Assembly (NCBI GenBank): GCA_020845495.1
Contig: JADLFM010000041.1
Span: forward strand, 1 to 64,000
DNA length: 64,000 nucleotides
Origin: Chloroflexota bacterium
GTDB taxonomy: Bacteria; Chloroflexota; UBA6077; JACCZL01
Reading direction: 5' to 3'
Part shown: piece after piece, positions 33,311 through 43,214 of the stretch
How positions within the stretch are numbered: the first letter of the stretch is position 1
Layout: each line of letters starts with the position of its first letter
Program-made: the position numbers and the translations under genes
The notes under the pieces: generated by a model
Seen by the model: only the letters and a program-made list of their open reading frames with translations
The model's database searches: none
Told to the model about the DNA's origin: nothing

Positions 33311-34528
33311 ATGGCACAAGTATCGAACGAGCCATTCGTACTCTCGCTGGAAGCGCTCCGCGCCCGGCGCTGTTACAAGTGGAATCGTTACCCAACCGAT
33401 GTCCTGCCGGCCTGGGTCGCCGACATGGACTTCGCCGTGGCCGAGCCGGTTCAACGGGCGATCCTCCAGGTCGTCGAGCAGAGCGATTACGGCTACGGCG
33501 TGGGCCAGGGCGTGCGCGACAACGCGACAGGCATGCAGGCGGCCTTCGCCGACCGCATGGCCGAGCACTTCGGCTGGGAGGTCGACCCGGACCGGGTTCA
33601 ACTCGTCTCAGAGCTCATTCAGGCGATGTACGCCTGCGTGATGACGTTTAGCGAGCCGGGCGACGGGATCGCGATACAGACGCCAATCTACCCGCCATTC
33701 CTTAACACCGTTGCCGATCTGAAGCGGCGGTTGGTTGAAAATCGGCTGGTCGACGATGGCACACGCTTCACCCTGGACGTCGAGGGGCTGCGCCGCGTGG
33801 TCGACAACCGCACGCGCATCTTGATGTTCTGCAACCCGCACAACCCGACCGGCCGCGTGTTCGAGCGGGATGAATTGCTCGCGGTCGGGCAACTGGCAGT
33901 CGAACGGGATCTGATCGTCCTGTCCGACGAGATCCACGCTGACCTCGTCTATCCCGGCCAGCGTCACATCCCAATCGCGTCGCTGAGCCCGGAGATCGCG
34001 GCGCGGACGATCACCTTCACGTCGGCCACCAAGGGTTTCAACATCGCCGGACTCCGCGCCGCCCTGATGTACTTCGGGTCGGACGGCCTCCGCGAGCGCT
34101 TCTTCCGCGCCATCCCCGAGCGCCTGCTCGGTCAAGTCAACGTCATTGGCATCGACGCGACCATCGCGGCGTGGCGGGAGGGTCAGCCCTGGCTCGATGC
34201 GGTGATGGCGCGGCTGCTGGCGAACCGCGACACCCTGGCGAAGTACGTGGCCGAGGAACTGCCGGGCGTCAAGATCCGCACGCCCGAGGCGACCTACCTG
34301 GGCTGGCTCGACTGCCGCGACCTGTGCCGCGATCTGCGCCTGACGACGTCACCCTATCAGTTCTTCTTGGAGCAGGCGAAGGTCGGGCTGAACGACGGCG
34401 CCGACTTTGGGGAGACCGGCCAGGGCTGCGTGCGGCTGAACTTCGCCACCTCTGGGGAGATCCTGTCCCAGATCCTCCAGCGCATGGGACAGGCCGTACA
34501 GGAGCGGGTGGCACAGCCGGCTACCTGA
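33311..34528 (+). CDS. MalY/PatB-type PLP-dependent C-S lyase or aminotransferase
   Basis: A 405-residue fold type I PLP enzyme of the MalY/PatB group. Motifs: WVADMDF near the N-terminus (characteristic of this clade), CNPHNPTGR (174-182), SDEIHADL with Asp206, and the Schiff-base Lys241 in TSATKGFNIAGL. MalY and PatB are cystathionine beta-lyase-like enzymes that release thiol, pyruvate and ammonia from cysteine conjugates; MalY also modulates the maltose regulator. The ATG at 33311 is taken by alignment with the family, as no strong ribosome site is present. The GH31-like gene begins 6 bp after its stop, so the two are in one operon. Confidence 0.88.
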   Translation: MAQVSNEPFVLSLEALRARRCYKWNRYPTDVLPAWVADMDFAVAEPVQRAILQVVEQSDYGYGVGQGVRDNATGMQAAFADRMAEHFGWEVDPDRVQLVSELIQAMYACVMTFSEPGDGIAIQTPIYPPFLNTVADLKRRLVENRLVDDGTRFTLDVEGLRRVVDNRTRILMFCNPHNPTGRVFERDELLAVGQLAVERDLIVLSDEIHADLVYPGQRHIPIASLSPEIAARTITFTSATKGFNIAGLRAALMYFGSDGLRERFFRAIPERLLGQVNVIGIDATIAAWREGQPWLDAVMARLLANRDTLAKYVAEELPGVKIRTPEATYLGWLDCRDLCRDLRLTTSPYQFFLEQAKVGLNDGADFGETGQGCVRLNFATSGEILSQILQRMGQAVQERVAQPAT

Positions 34529-34534
34529 CCGACC

Positions 34535-37201
34535 ATGCCTGATCGACACTCGCCGCGGCCCTCCATCGTCGACGACCCGGCAGCCGAGTGGTTCGCCGCC
34601 CGGCGCGTTCTCGGCTGGGAGCAGCGCGGCGGGAGCGTCGTGGTGATGCTCGAAGGTATCCGCGAACCCGAGCCCGCGTCTGGAGGCGACGCGAGCTCGG
34701 ACGTCGCGGAATTGACGATCGGCATGTCAGGCTCCGGTGCGGTCCGACTCACACTCGGGCCGCTCGATGGACGCGACTTCGGCATACTGGCTGACGACCT
34801 TCCGGATCCCGTCGAACTCGACGACCCAACCGAGCGAGACGACGGCACGCTCGCAATCCGCCCCAGTGAGCCCTGGGAGGGCTCCACGGAGATCCGGATC
34901 CGGCCCGCCCCCTTCGACATCCAGATCGTGGGCGGCGAGCGGGACGAGGTCATCCTTCACGGGGAGATTGGTGAGGACGGGCACCAGACCACGCCCGCCG
35001 AGACCGCACGGCCACCGGGTATCGACCGGGCCGACGCGCCGGCCAGCCGCCGCGCCGACCCGCTCAGATGGGCGCGCCGTACCGAGCCAGATGGCCGGGT
35101 CCAGCGCGCGGCGACTTTCACCTGGGCGCGCGAGCCGGACGAGCGCATCTACGGTCTCGGTGGGTACGCGGGAGCATTGGACCGGATCGGGCGACGCTTC
35201 ACTCTCTGGTCTTCAGGCACTATCCCGTTAACTGACCGTGCAAGCACGCCCCCTGGTCGCGCAGCCGCCGAGGGGAGCGGTACGCGGACGGATGGCGAAA
35301 CCCCCGCGCCGATCCCGTTCTTGGTATCGAGTCGCGGCTACGGCGTGTTCGTGCACACGCCCGCTCGCCTGACGTTTGACCTGGGAAGCGAGGCGTCGGA
35401 CACATGCCGGCTGATCGTCGAGGAGGCGACGCTTGACTTGTTCGTCCTGCCCGCCGCCTGGCCGCGTGGGGCGGTCGCCGCCTATGCGGACCTGACCGGT
35501 CACGCGCCGGTACCGCCGCTCTGGGCATTCGGCATCTGGATGTCGGCGACGGATTGCCGTGCTGACGATCGGGTGGCGGCCATCGCGACGCGCATCCGCG
35601 CCGAAGCTATTCCCTGCGACAGCCTGCTCCTCGAACGCCGCCGGGCGACCCCGATAACGCTGAACGACGCCGGTCATGCGCTCTACCAGCACCAGGACGA
35701 CGGCACGCCCACACTCGATCGACTCAGGACGGAGGGGTTCACGCTCGCGTCAGTACGTACCCCGTACCTGGGTGCGTCGACCGAGGCATACCAGGTCGCG
35801 GTGGAGCGTGGTCTGCTCGTACGGGCACCAGATGGCAGCCCCGTCCTGGTTGGGGCGGAGGATCGTGTTGACCGCGCTCCCGGACCCGGCCCTGACCATC
35901 CAACTGATGCCGAGCGGCAGGCCGGCCTGCTCGACGTGACCAACCCGGAGGCCCGCACGTGGTGGCAGGAGCGCTACCGATCGTCGCTCGATGCAGGCGC
36001 CATGGCCTGTGACCTGGGCGGCGGAGCGAGCGCGCCGGCCGAGGCACGGTTCGCAGACAGCGGCGACGGCATCGAGCGGCATAACCTTTACGCACTCCTC
36101 TTTCAGCAGTTGGTCAGCGCGGCCACCAGGAGAGCCGTGGGCGCGGACGCTGATGGGGACAAGAGCGAGGACGTTCCACCTGCCGGCGTGCTCTGGGATC
36201 GAACGGCGTGGGCGGGATCGCAACGCTACGCGGCCCACCTGAGCCCTGTCGCCGAAGGGAGCCCGGCGGGGATGGCCGCGACGCTCCGCGAGGGGCTCTC
36301 GTGCAGCCTCTCCATGCCGGGCGCCTGGGGCCACGATCTGGGCGGCAACGCGGCCAACCCTCTCGGATCGGCCCTCTACGCGCGTTGGGCACAGTTCAGT
36401 TTGCTCAGTCCGCTCGCGCGGTTGCCCGTCGAGCACGGCCGCGCACCCTGGGACATCGGCGAGCACACCGAGCGAATCGTCCGAGCGTACGCGGACCTGC
36501 GCTATCGGCTGCTGCCGTACGTGCTGCACTGCGCCCGTGAGACAGCTCAGGCTGGCCTACCGATGCTCCGCTCGCTGTTCCTGGAGTTCGGCTGGGATCG
36601 CCAGACGGCCGACATCGACGACCAGTACCTGCTAGGACGGGATCTGCTCGTTGCGCCGGTCTTCTCCGACTCGGCCGAGCCGGTCGCTCGAAGGGTCTAT
36701 CTGCCGGCCGGCGTCACCTGGTACGACTGGTGGACCGGGCGCCCCGAGCCTGGCGGGCGGTGGATCATCCAGACCGCCCGCCTCGATCGCCTCCCCATCT
36801 TCGCGCGGGCCGGGACGGCGATCCCGCTGGCCGACCCGCGCCCATTCGTCGGCGCTGCACCGATCGACGTGACGCGCCTGGTCCTATTCTCGCCACGCGA
36901 TGGGGCTATCGGCGCGAGCATCGAACTGGCCGACGACGACATCATGGGCGTCGAGCAGGCACGCGGGCCGAAGCGGATGAAGGTCTATGCCGAGGGGCTG
37001 CCTTCGACTCTTCGCGACCTGATCATCATCGGCGTCCCGCGCGACGCGCACCTTACCGGTGCCTCGGACGACCGCATCGCGGTCATCCCCGACGTCGACG
37101 GGCTACCGGGCCTGGGTGGAGATTGGCAGGGACGCACCGTTGCCCTCGTACCGGGCGCCCTAACGGCCGGCCTGGAGCTAGGCTGGTCGTCTGACGACTG
37201 A
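34535..37201 (+). CDS. Degenerate GH31-family (alpha-glucosidase-like) protein, probably not a standard hydrolase
   Basis: An 888-residue GH31-type protein: N-terminal beta domain with GLGGYAGALDR (207-216), barrel from PPLWAFGIWMS (327-337), HDLGG (600-604), then proximal and distal beta domains. Active GH31 enzymes have an IDxDW-like strand, a KxDFGE nucleophile strand and an HWxGD acid/base. Here the first becomes SLLLERR (363-369), the second MACDLGGG (490-497, Asp493 kept, Lys and Glu lost), and the third AHLSPVAEG with no Asp in place. The frame is intact over 2.7 kb, so this is not a pseudogene. It may be a sugar-binding pseudoenzyme or have a new mechanism. It is co-transcribed with the MalY-like gene. 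Confidence 0.85.
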   Translation: MPDRHSPRPSIVDDPAAEWFAARRVLGWEQRGGSVVVMLEGIREPEPASGGDASSDVAELTIGMSGSGAVRLTLGPLDGRDFGILADDLPDPVELDDPTERDDGTLAIRPSEPWEGSTEIRIRPAPFDIQIVGGERDEVILHGEIGEDGHQTTPAETARPPGIDRADAPASRRADPLRWARRTEPDGRVQRAATFTWAREPDERIYGLGGYAGALDRIGRRFTLWSSGTIPLTDRASTPPGRAAAEGSGTRTDGETPAPIPFLVSSRGYGVFVHTPARLTFDLGSEASDTCRLIVEEATLDLFVLPAAWPRGAVAAYADLTGHAPVPPLWAFGIWMSATDCRADDRVAAIATRIRAEAIPCDSLLLERRRATPITLNDAGHALYQHQDDGTPTLDRLRTEGFTLASVRTPYLGASTEAYQVAVERGLLVRAPDGSPVLVGAEDRVDRAPGPGPDHPTDAERQAGLLDVTNPEARTWWQERYRSSLDAGAMACDLGGGASAPAEARFADSGDGIERHNLYALLFQQLVSAATRRAVGADADGDKSEDVPPAGVLWDRTAWAGSQRYAAHLSPVAEGSPAGMAATLREGLSCSLSMPGAWGHDLGGNAANPLGSALYARWAQFSLLSPLARLPVEHGRAPWDIGEHTERIVRAYADLRYRLLPYVLHCARETAQAGLPMLRSLFLEFGWDRQTADIDDQYLLGRDLLVAPVFSDSAEPVARRVYLPAGVTWYDWWTGRPEPGGRWIIQTARLDRLPIFARAGTAIPLADPRPFVGAAPIDVTRLVLFSPRDGAIGASIELADDDIMGVEQARGPKRMKVYAEGLPSTLRDLIIIGVPRDAHLTGASDDRIAVIPDVDGLPGLGGDWQGRTVALVPGALTAGLELGWSSDD

Positions 37202-37265
37202 CTGAACTGGACGGGGCGCGACCGCCGCGCCTCGCCCAGCCTGGTCCGGCTCTCGGGCAGTCGGG

Positions 37266-37922
37266 TCAGCCGCCAGGGACGCGCTCCAACGTGAACACTT
37301 CGCGGGTCGTCGCGTCGCAGAAGTAGAACACCCCGTTGTGGATGGTCATGCCGTGCGGTTCGGGGCCGTGGATGCCGATGGCGTCGAGGATACGGCCATC
37401 TTTCGAGTCGAGTTGATAGACGACCTGCCGGTTCGTGTCGGCCATCCAGATCGTCTCGCCCTCGAAGGCCAGCCCGTGGGCGCGGTCGCCTGGCACCGGG
37501 ATCTCGCCGGTGATCTCGCCGTTCTCGGGGTTCATGCGATAGATTCGACAGGCGACGGGCACGTCGAACCACAACTCGCCGTTGTGCCACTCCACGCCGT
37601 GCGCGCCGCCCGAGCGGTCGTACGGGGGGGTCGGGAACGCTACGACTTCCTTGCCGGTCTCGATGTCGTAGGCGACCAGTTCGTAGCCGAACGTCGAAGC
37701 GACCCAGATCCGGCCGTGCGGATCGCGAGCGATGCCGCTACCGTGCAGACAGCGCGTCGGGATCTCTTTCAGCGAGTCGCCTGTCTCCGGATCCAGCAAG
37801 AACATGACGTTCGGGTCCATCTGATCGCAGACCCAGAGGCCCTCGGGCGTCGACTGGAGACCGTTGGGCATCGGCCCGGGCGACTTCCAGAGTACTTTTG
37901 TGCGGTACGGACTTGCGGGCAC
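37266..37922 (-). CDS. Vgb/SMP-30-like beta-propeller protein
   Basis: A 218-residue protein made of short repeated blades (GLWVCDQ, GRIWVASTFGYELVAYDIETGKEV, GELWFDVPVACRIYRMNPENGEITGEI, ETIWMADTNRQVVYQLDSKDGRIL). This pattern is typical of virginiamycin-B-lyase-like and SMP-30-type propellers, but it is shorter than the usual 290-300 residues, giving about four to five blades. Active-site residues of Vgb cannot be assigned. The GTG at 37922 follows GAGGAGG with 7-nt spacing. There is no signal peptide. It may bind a ligand or hydrolyse a lactone; it converges on the GH31-like gene. Confidence 0.7.
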   Translation of the reverse strand: MPASPYRTKVLWKSPGPMPNGLQSTPEGLWVCDQMDPNVMFLLDPETGDSLKEIPTRCLHGSGIARDPHGRIWVASTFGYELVAYDIETGKEVVAFPTPPYDRSGGAHGVEWHNGELWFDVPVACRIYRMNPENGEITGEIPVPGDRAHGLAFEGETIWMADTNRQVVYQLDSKDGRILDAIGIHGPEPHGMTIHNGVFYFCDATTREVFTLERVPGG

Positions 37923-38127
37923 AGTGCAGCCTCCTCTTCGGCGGGTGACCGTTCGCGTCAAGCTGGTGTCGACCGTAACGCCTCGAAACGAGCGCACCCT
38001 CATTCACACGAACGAGCGCCGCTCGGCCGCTGGTTGAGCATCGGCGCTTTCGGATCAGCCGCCCCTCTCCCGCGCACGAGGGTGGGGGGGTGGGGGCTCT
38101 CAGCCACATGCGGCGTGACCCACCAGG

Positions 38128-38508
38128 TCAGGACGTGACGGCGCCGACGGCCTCGATCTCGATCAGGACTCCCGGCCCAAACTGGGCGCCGCCGATGGCC
38201 GTCCGGCCTGGTGGGTCGACTGGGAAGAATTCGAGGTACACCTCGTTCGCGGCGTCGCGGTCCGCAATGTCCTTCAAGTAGATGTTGACCTTGACGACGT
38301 TCGCCAGCGACGAGCCGCCGGCCTCGAGCACCGTCTGAAGGTTGCGAAGCGTCTGCCGGGTCTGTCCCTGGATGTCGGCGGGCATGTCGCCCGTGACGGG
38401 GTCGCGGCCGACGTGCCCGGCCGTCCAGATCAGGTCGCCCACGCGCACCCCAGGGCTGAGAATCCGACTCGGCGCCGTGGCGAAAGGCTGAATGATCTCG
38501 CGCTTCAC
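38128..38508 (-). CDS. RidA-family enamine/imine deaminase
   Basis: A 126-residue RidA (YjgF/YER057c/UK114) protein with the key residues present: Arg102 in PPGRTAIG and Glu119 in LIEIEAVG. RidA hydrolyses reactive 2-aminoacrylate and related enamines formed by PLP enzymes, which suits a genome region with two PLP enzymes. The GTG at 38508 (VKREIIQ) is chosen because it lies 7 nt after AGGAG; the GTG at 38514 would have no spacing. It is codirectional with the Vgb-like gene, 205 bp upstream of it. A REP-like element lies in that gap (about 38050-38100). Confidence 0.92.
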   Translation of the reverse strand: MKREIIQPFATAPSRILSPGVRVGDLIWTAGHVGRDPVTGDMPADIQGQTRQTLRNLQTVLEAGGSSLANVVKVNIYLKDIADRDAANEVYLEFFPVDPPGRTAIGGAQFGPGVLIEIEAVGAVTS

Positions 38509-38848
38509 AGTCACACTCCTCTTCGCGTTCGGGACACCGCTGCCTTTTGTTCTGATGAGCCGCTCGTGGCCGTAGCAGATGTCGTCACGGCCGCGAGCCG
38601 GTCCCGTCCAACTCGTACAGGCCGCCTCACCGCCTCTGCGTGTTGCAGCCGGCGAGGTGGTCAGTTCTGACGGCTGTTCGAGGTGCGATGTCTCGGTCCG
38701 GCGACGTCATCGTCGCCCCCGCGATTGAAGCAGGGCATGAGGTCGGGGGTCAAGGAATGGCCGTCACGGATCACCGGCGCAGGCACATCAGGCGCTAGCT
38801 CGGCCGCCGTCATCCACGGCATGCCCATCGCGGACTGTTGAAACGGCT
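38509..38848. other. Gap downstream of the GT39 pair with a possible terminator
   Basis: A 12-bp stem (38562-38573 with 38587-38598, one G-U pair) and 13-nt loop lies 250 bp past the end of the GT39-like genes and could end their transcript. I see no gene in the stretch. Confidence 0.5.
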
Positions 38849-40813
38849 CTACTTGACGGTGAGGCGGGCGACCTCGAACCGGTACAGTGGCTCCGGACTC
38901 GATCCAAGGCGAGGGTCGCCAGCCGAGATGGGCAGGTTCGCCTTCGTCCGACTGTCGTACACGCCGACGTGAAGGACGTACTCCCCAGATGGTGCATCCG
39001 GAGGCACGTCGAAGGTGGATGCCTGGAGCACCCAGCGGCCCGGCGTCCACTCGATCAGCCCGATGTTCTTGTTCCCGAACGAGAGCTCTTCATCGCTCCA
39101 ACTCTGGCCGTCTGGCCCGATGAGTTCGCTGATGATGTGATAGTCGACGGACGCTCGCGCCAGCGCTTGCCACTCGTAGGTGACCCCGACGTTCCCTACG
39201 CGGGTCAACTCGTGGCGATCCAGCGAGAAGCCGGCCAGTCGAAGCACGCCGCCGAAGTCGATAGCGGTCGGCGTCTGGATCGTTCCCTCGAGGTGTCGCC
39301 GCAGTGGAACCATGTCCACGTCGTCACGCACGTAGACGACGCGCGGCGAGTCCCCCCCCTGGGCGTACACCTTGACCGCCTCGAAGCGGTCGTCCAGCCA
39401 GGTCCGGAAACTCTTGAGAGTCCGGAGCCGGTCGCTCCAGAGCACCACGACGCGTGCATCGTACTCCTGAGCCGCCGTGATGATGTCGTCGCCCGTCAAC
39501 TCGCGAGCGCGGACGCGCGTCTTGGAGGGGTCCGCGAGGTCCGGCGGGACGAGCCGCTGCGCCAGGAACGCCAGGTACGGGTGATCGGTGATGACGAAGT
39601 CTCCGCGCTGAGTGATCGACGCGATCGTCCCGGCGACATCGGCCGACTGTGCGAAGCGCTGGCCTTCCGTGCCAGGATCGAGATTCATGAACCGGATGTT
39701 CCAGTCGGCTATCGCGGGCAGCGACCACAGATACAGCAGCACGGGGGCGGCCAGCAAGAAACTTCCGACGATTCCCTGCCATCGCCGCGCCCGCGCCGCC
39801 TGCCAGCTATGCCCCACCGCCGCGCCGGCCAGCGCCGCGACCGGTGGGATCGCGATGACGACATGCTTGGGGAAGAGCGGCGCGTAGAACAGCAGGATGG
39901 CGATGGAGGCTGCCGCCCACCCGAGATAGGGCAAGGCGCGACGGGGGCTCGCGAGCAGCAGTACCAGCGCGCCCACACCAGCCAGCGCGAAGATCCCCAC
40001 CTGATCGCGGTCGAGCAGCGTGCCCTGGATCAGCGTCCAGTTCTCGGCCAGGTTCCAGCCGCTTGCGTCGCGGCTCTTGAGCCGATAATCCACCATCTGA
40101 CTGAGAATCGCCGGTAGTCCGGCCGTGAGGACGATTGCCACAACCACTGCGAGCGTCACAGTCCCGACCAGAAAGACTGGGCGCACGCTGATGCGCGGTC
40201 CGAGCAACGCCGCCAGCCCCACCGCTACGACTGCCGCGATCACGATCGGCTTGACCAGCAGGCCGATGCCGAGCAGCACGCCGGCCACGACCAGCCAGAT
40301 ACGACGGCCGGATCGCTGATAGGCGAGCGCGGCGGCAACGGCCAGGATCGCGGGGGCGAGCGCCGGCACCTCCGCCAGCGCCTGCCGAGAGTTGCGCAAA
40401 TACCCGGGGCTGACGACCAGCAGTAGCGCGGCCGTCGCGCCGCCGACCGGACCCCCGAACGCCCGCGCCACCCAGTAGATTCCTAAGATGCCGATGAGTG
40501 AGTACACGCCGACAGCCAGGCGAGCCGCGCCCAGCGTCTCACCGAAGAGTTGGTACAGCGGGAACAACATGTTCAGCAGGAGCGGCCCCTGCGACGAGTA
40601 GATCTCCTGCACCGGCCGGTAGCCGGCCGACATCAGCAGCAACTGGATGCCGCGTATCCCCTCGTCGAGGTCGCCGCTCGTGCTGCTCAGGCGGACCAGC
40701 CGCATGAACGCCGCGCTCACCAGAATCGCGCCCAGCACGACTGTCTCGGCCGGCCAGGTCGGCGTGGCGACGCGGAGCGTGAAGGTCGGTACGGAAACCG
40801 TTCGTGTCTGCAT
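38849..40813 (-). CDS. GT39-like membrane glycosyltransferase, second of a pair
   Basis: A 654-residue membrane protein with about ten to eleven helices in the first 370 residues, followed by a soluble region. The first loop has the acidic DLDEGIRG motif (positions near 47-54) and SSQGPLLLNMLFPLYQLFG, matching the GT39/ArnT/PMT-like fold (GT-C) where a loop Asp is catalytic and the donor is a polyprenyl-phosphate sugar. A second part (about 395-500, ITDHPYLAFLAQRLVPP) resembles the periplasmic domain of such enzymes. The last 130 residues look like a beta-sandwich (GRWVLQASTFDVPPDAPSGEYVLHVGVYD). It would glycosylate a lipid or protein outside the membrane. Its ATG overlaps the paralogue's TGA by one base. 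Confidence 0.85.
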   Translation of the reverse strand: MQTRTVSVPTFTLRVATPTWPAETVVLGAILVSAAFMRLVRLSSTSGDLDEGIRGIQLLLMSAGYRPVQEIYSSQGPLLLNMLFPLYQLFGETLGAARLAVGVYSLIGILGIYWVARAFGGPVGGATAALLLVVSPGYLRNSRQALAEVPALAPAILAVAAALAYQRSGRRIWLVVAGVLLGIGLLVKPIVIAAVVAVGLAALLGPRISVRPVFLVGTVTLAVVVAIVLTAGLPAILSQMVDYRLKSRDASGWNLAENWTLIQGTLLDRDQVGIFALAGVGALVLLLASPRRALPYLGWAAASIAILLFYAPLFPKHVVIAIPPVAALAGAAVGHSWQAARARRWQGIVGSFLLAAPVLLYLWSLPAIADWNIRFMNLDPGTEGQRFAQSADVAGTIASITQRGDFVITDHPYLAFLAQRLVPPDLADPSKTRVRARELTGDDIITAAQEYDARVVVLWSDRLRTLKSFRTWLDDRFEAVKVYAQGGDSPRVVYVRDDVDMVPLRRHLEGTIQTPTAIDFGGVLRLAGFSLDRHELTRVGNVGVTYEWQALARASVDYHIISELIGPDGQSWSDEELSFGNKNIGLIEWTPGRWVLQASTFDVPPDAPSGEYVLHVGVYDSRTKANLPISAGDPRLGSSPEPLYRFEVARLTVK

Positions 40814-42777
40814 CAGGAGCGCACCCGGACCGAGGTCAGTGAGAGTTCCGCGGCCCCATGGCCGCCGCTCGTCCCGTCCACTGGAACGAGCCGGCGGGCT
40901 TTGGAGTCGTACACACCAACAGCCAGGGTGTACTCTCCTGGCGGCGTCGTGGCTGGGAGCGTGAGCGTCGAGGTCCGGAACACCCAGCGGCCCGGCTCCC
41001 AGGAAGACGTCCCCTCGCCGCCGCCGCCCAGGCCGCGCTGGTTCTGCTCCACCGGCTCGCCACGCGCGTTCTTGAGAATCGTGACGACCGCGTAGTCCTC
41101 GGGCATCGGCGCGATGGCCTGCCAGCCGAGTGCCACCGTCACACTCTCGCCCGGGGCAACGTCAGCCCGCTGCACACCGTAGCCCAGGAGACGCATTCGG
41201 CCGCCGAACGTCGCGTCGGTCCGGACGTCGAGGGACTGCTCCAGGGTGGCCCGTGCGGCTTCGAGGTCGGCGTCTTGACGCAGATAGAGGGTGCGGTCCT
41301 TGCCGTTGCGGCGCTCGTTGATCTTGACCGCCACGAACCGCTCGTCTACCCACTGCCCGAAGCGCTTCAGGCTGCGGAGGCCATCGCTGAACAGGAAGAG
41401 CAGCCGAGCGTCCGACGCCTCAGCGGCGGCGATTGCGGTCGTCGCGTCGAGCGAGCGCGAACGAATCCGGACCATCGACGTGTCGACGAGACTGGGCGGC
41501 ACCAGCCGGCGGCTGGCGAACGCGACCGACGGCTCGTCGACGACGATGAAGTCACTCGGTTGGGTCAGCCGACCGATCAGCGCGACCTCGTCGTCGTAAT
41601 TTTCCGGGCGGCTCTCCGGCGTGCCAGACAGCAGCCGGGCATCGAGTTGCCAGATGGCTGGGAGACTCGCGACATACCAGATGGCGAGAAGCGTCGCTGC
41701 TCCGATCAGGCTGACCGCGACTGGACGCGCGGTGGACGCCCGCCAGCGCCGCCACACCTCGCCTGCCCCGACCCCGACGAGCAGGCCGAGCGGCGGCAGC
41801 ATGATGACGGCGTGTTTGAATTGGAGCGGCGAATAGACCATCAGCAAGCCAAACGACGCGAGCGGCCAGGCAATCAGCGGGATGCCCAGCCGAGGCCGGC
41901 TCACGAGCAGGAGAAGGCCCGCCGCAACGGCCGCGACGTGGACGACCAGTTGCTCGTCGACCAACTCGCCAGCCATGGCGGCCCAGTTCTCCTTTAGACT
42001 CCAGCCCTCGGCCTGACGGGATGCCGCACGGAACCGGATCATCTGATCGTAGACCTCGCTGGGTCCAACCGTCACGACGATCGCGCCGAGCACCCCGGCC
42101 GTGACAACGCCGAAGAGCAGCCCGGCTCGGAGCCAGCCTCGACCCCGTAAGAGTATCGCGAGACCGATCGGTATCAGGACCGGCACGACCATGGGTTTGA
42201 TCGCCAGCGCCAGGGCCATCAGGATTCCGCTCCCGACGAGCCAGCGACGGTCTCCGCTCCGCTGGTAGGCGAGCGCAAGAGCTAGCGCCGCCGTTGCCGG
42301 CACGAGCGCCGGCACCTCGACGAGCGCAAGGCGGGAGTTCTTCAGGTAGGTCGGGCTGAGCAGGAGCACCAGCACAGCCACACTCGCGCCGACCGACCCG
42401 GCATGCCTCCACGCGGTCCAGGCCACGACGACGAGCCCGACGATCGAGCAAAGCGCGGGCGCGAGACGGGCCGCCCCTAACGTCTGCCCGAAGAGCAGGT
42501 ACGTCGGGTAGAAGACCTGGAGCGACAGCGGTCCCTGGGAGGCGAAGATGTCTCGAAACGGCCGGTAGCCGGCGGCCATCAGCATCAACTGGGCGCCCCG
42601 GATACCCTCGTCGAATTTGCCCGCGAAGGCATCCAGGTTGATGACCCGAGTGGGGATCGCGGCGGCCAGAAGCAGCAGTACGGCCAGCCGCCCGGCGAGC
42701 GTGCCGAAGCGCGACGCCGCGGGACGTGACGACGGAGAGGATGCCGGCGGAGAGGACGTGGGGGCGGTTGTGATCAT
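40813..42777 (-). CDS. GT39-like membrane glycosyltransferase, first of a pair
   Basis: A paralogue of the following gene with the same layout: GT-C membrane domain with FDEGIRG and [19 protein letters not shown] in the first loop, then a soluble middle region ([17 protein letters not shown]) and a C-terminal beta-sandwich ([29 protein letters not shown]). The ATG at 42777 is chosen because GGGGAG lies 8-9 nt before it, and because it gives 654 residues, exactly the paralogue's length. Longer in-frame starts exist to 42927. The stop and next start share TGATG, so translation is coupled and the two may form a heterodimer. Confidence 0.83.
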   Translation of the reverse strand: MITTAPTSSPPASSPSSRPAASRFGTLAGRLAVLLLLAAAIPTRVINLDAFAGKFDEGIRGAQLMLMAAGYRPFRDIFASQGPLSLQVFYPTYLLFGQTLGAARLAPALCSIVGLVVVAWTAWRHAGSVGASVAVLVLLLSPTYLKNSRLALVEVPALVPATAALALALAYQRSGDRRWLVGSGILMALALAIKPMVVPVLIPIGLAILLRGRGWLRAGLLFGVVTAGVLGAIVVTVGPSEVYDQMIRFRAASRQAEGWSLKENWAAMAGELVDEQLVVHVAAVAAGLLLLVSRPRLGIPLIAWPLASFGLLMVYSPLQFKHAVIMLPPLGLLVGVGAGEVWRRWRASTARPVAVSLIGAATLLAIWYVASLPAIWQLDARLLSGTPESRPENYDDEVALIGRLTQPSDFIVVDEPSVAFASRRLVPPSLVDTSMVRIRSRSLDATTAIAAAEASDARLLFLFSDGLRSLKRFGQWVDERFVAVKINERRNGKDRTLYLRQDADLEAARATLEQSLDVRTDATFGGRMRLLGYGVQRADVAPGESVTVALGWQAIAPMPEDYAVVTILKNARGEPVEQNQRGLGGGGEGTSSWEPGRWVFRTSTLTLPATTPPGEYTLAVGVYDSKARRLVPVDGTSGGHGAAELSLTSVRVRS

Positions 42778-43214
42778 CCTCGAAGCTCCCCGCATGGCGA
42801 CCGGGTCGTGCGTCCGAGGACGCTCCGACGGTCGACCTGACCGGGAGGATGGGCCAGCCCGCTCGGACTGGACGGCCGCCCCCGCCCCGGCTCGCATCTG
42901 CCACCGCCGAAGCGGCCACGTCGCCACGTCGGGAACGGCGCGATTCTACCACCTTGCCGAAACGACGCGCAGGGATTGATGCATCTCTCGGCCCGTCAAC
43001 GCAACGCTCCCGGTTCCTTCACGCCCCCCATCTGACCTGGACTCTCACCCCCGGTCACCTCACTCGCATGTGGGAGAAGCGGCGGAGGGATCGTCTCACG
43101 GTCGAGCGACGTCACATGAGGGAAACTACAGCCCCGGCGGGCCGGACATGTCGGTATACTTCGTCCCTGGGCGCCGCGCTTCAGAGACCGGCTCGCCCTT
43201 CGGAGCTCGTGCTG
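42778..43214. other. Divergent promoter region of the GT39 pair and lon
   Basis: On the minus strand TAGAAT (42948-42943) is a candidate -10 for the GT39 pair, without a clear -35. On the plus strand TATACT (43155-43160) is a candidate -10 for lon, also without a -35. I looked for CIRCE and HAIR heat-shock operators and did not see either. No gene is supported here. Confidence 0.4.

Noticed and set aside
38969..40117. A 382-codon plus-strand frame opposite the second GT39-like gene
   Set aside because: Antisense shadow of a membrane protein (Arg/Asp/Val-rich), without motif or ribosome site.
42978..43214. A heat-shock operator (CIRCE or HAIR) upstream of lon
   Set aside because: I looked for both inverted repeats on the two strands and found nothing close to either.
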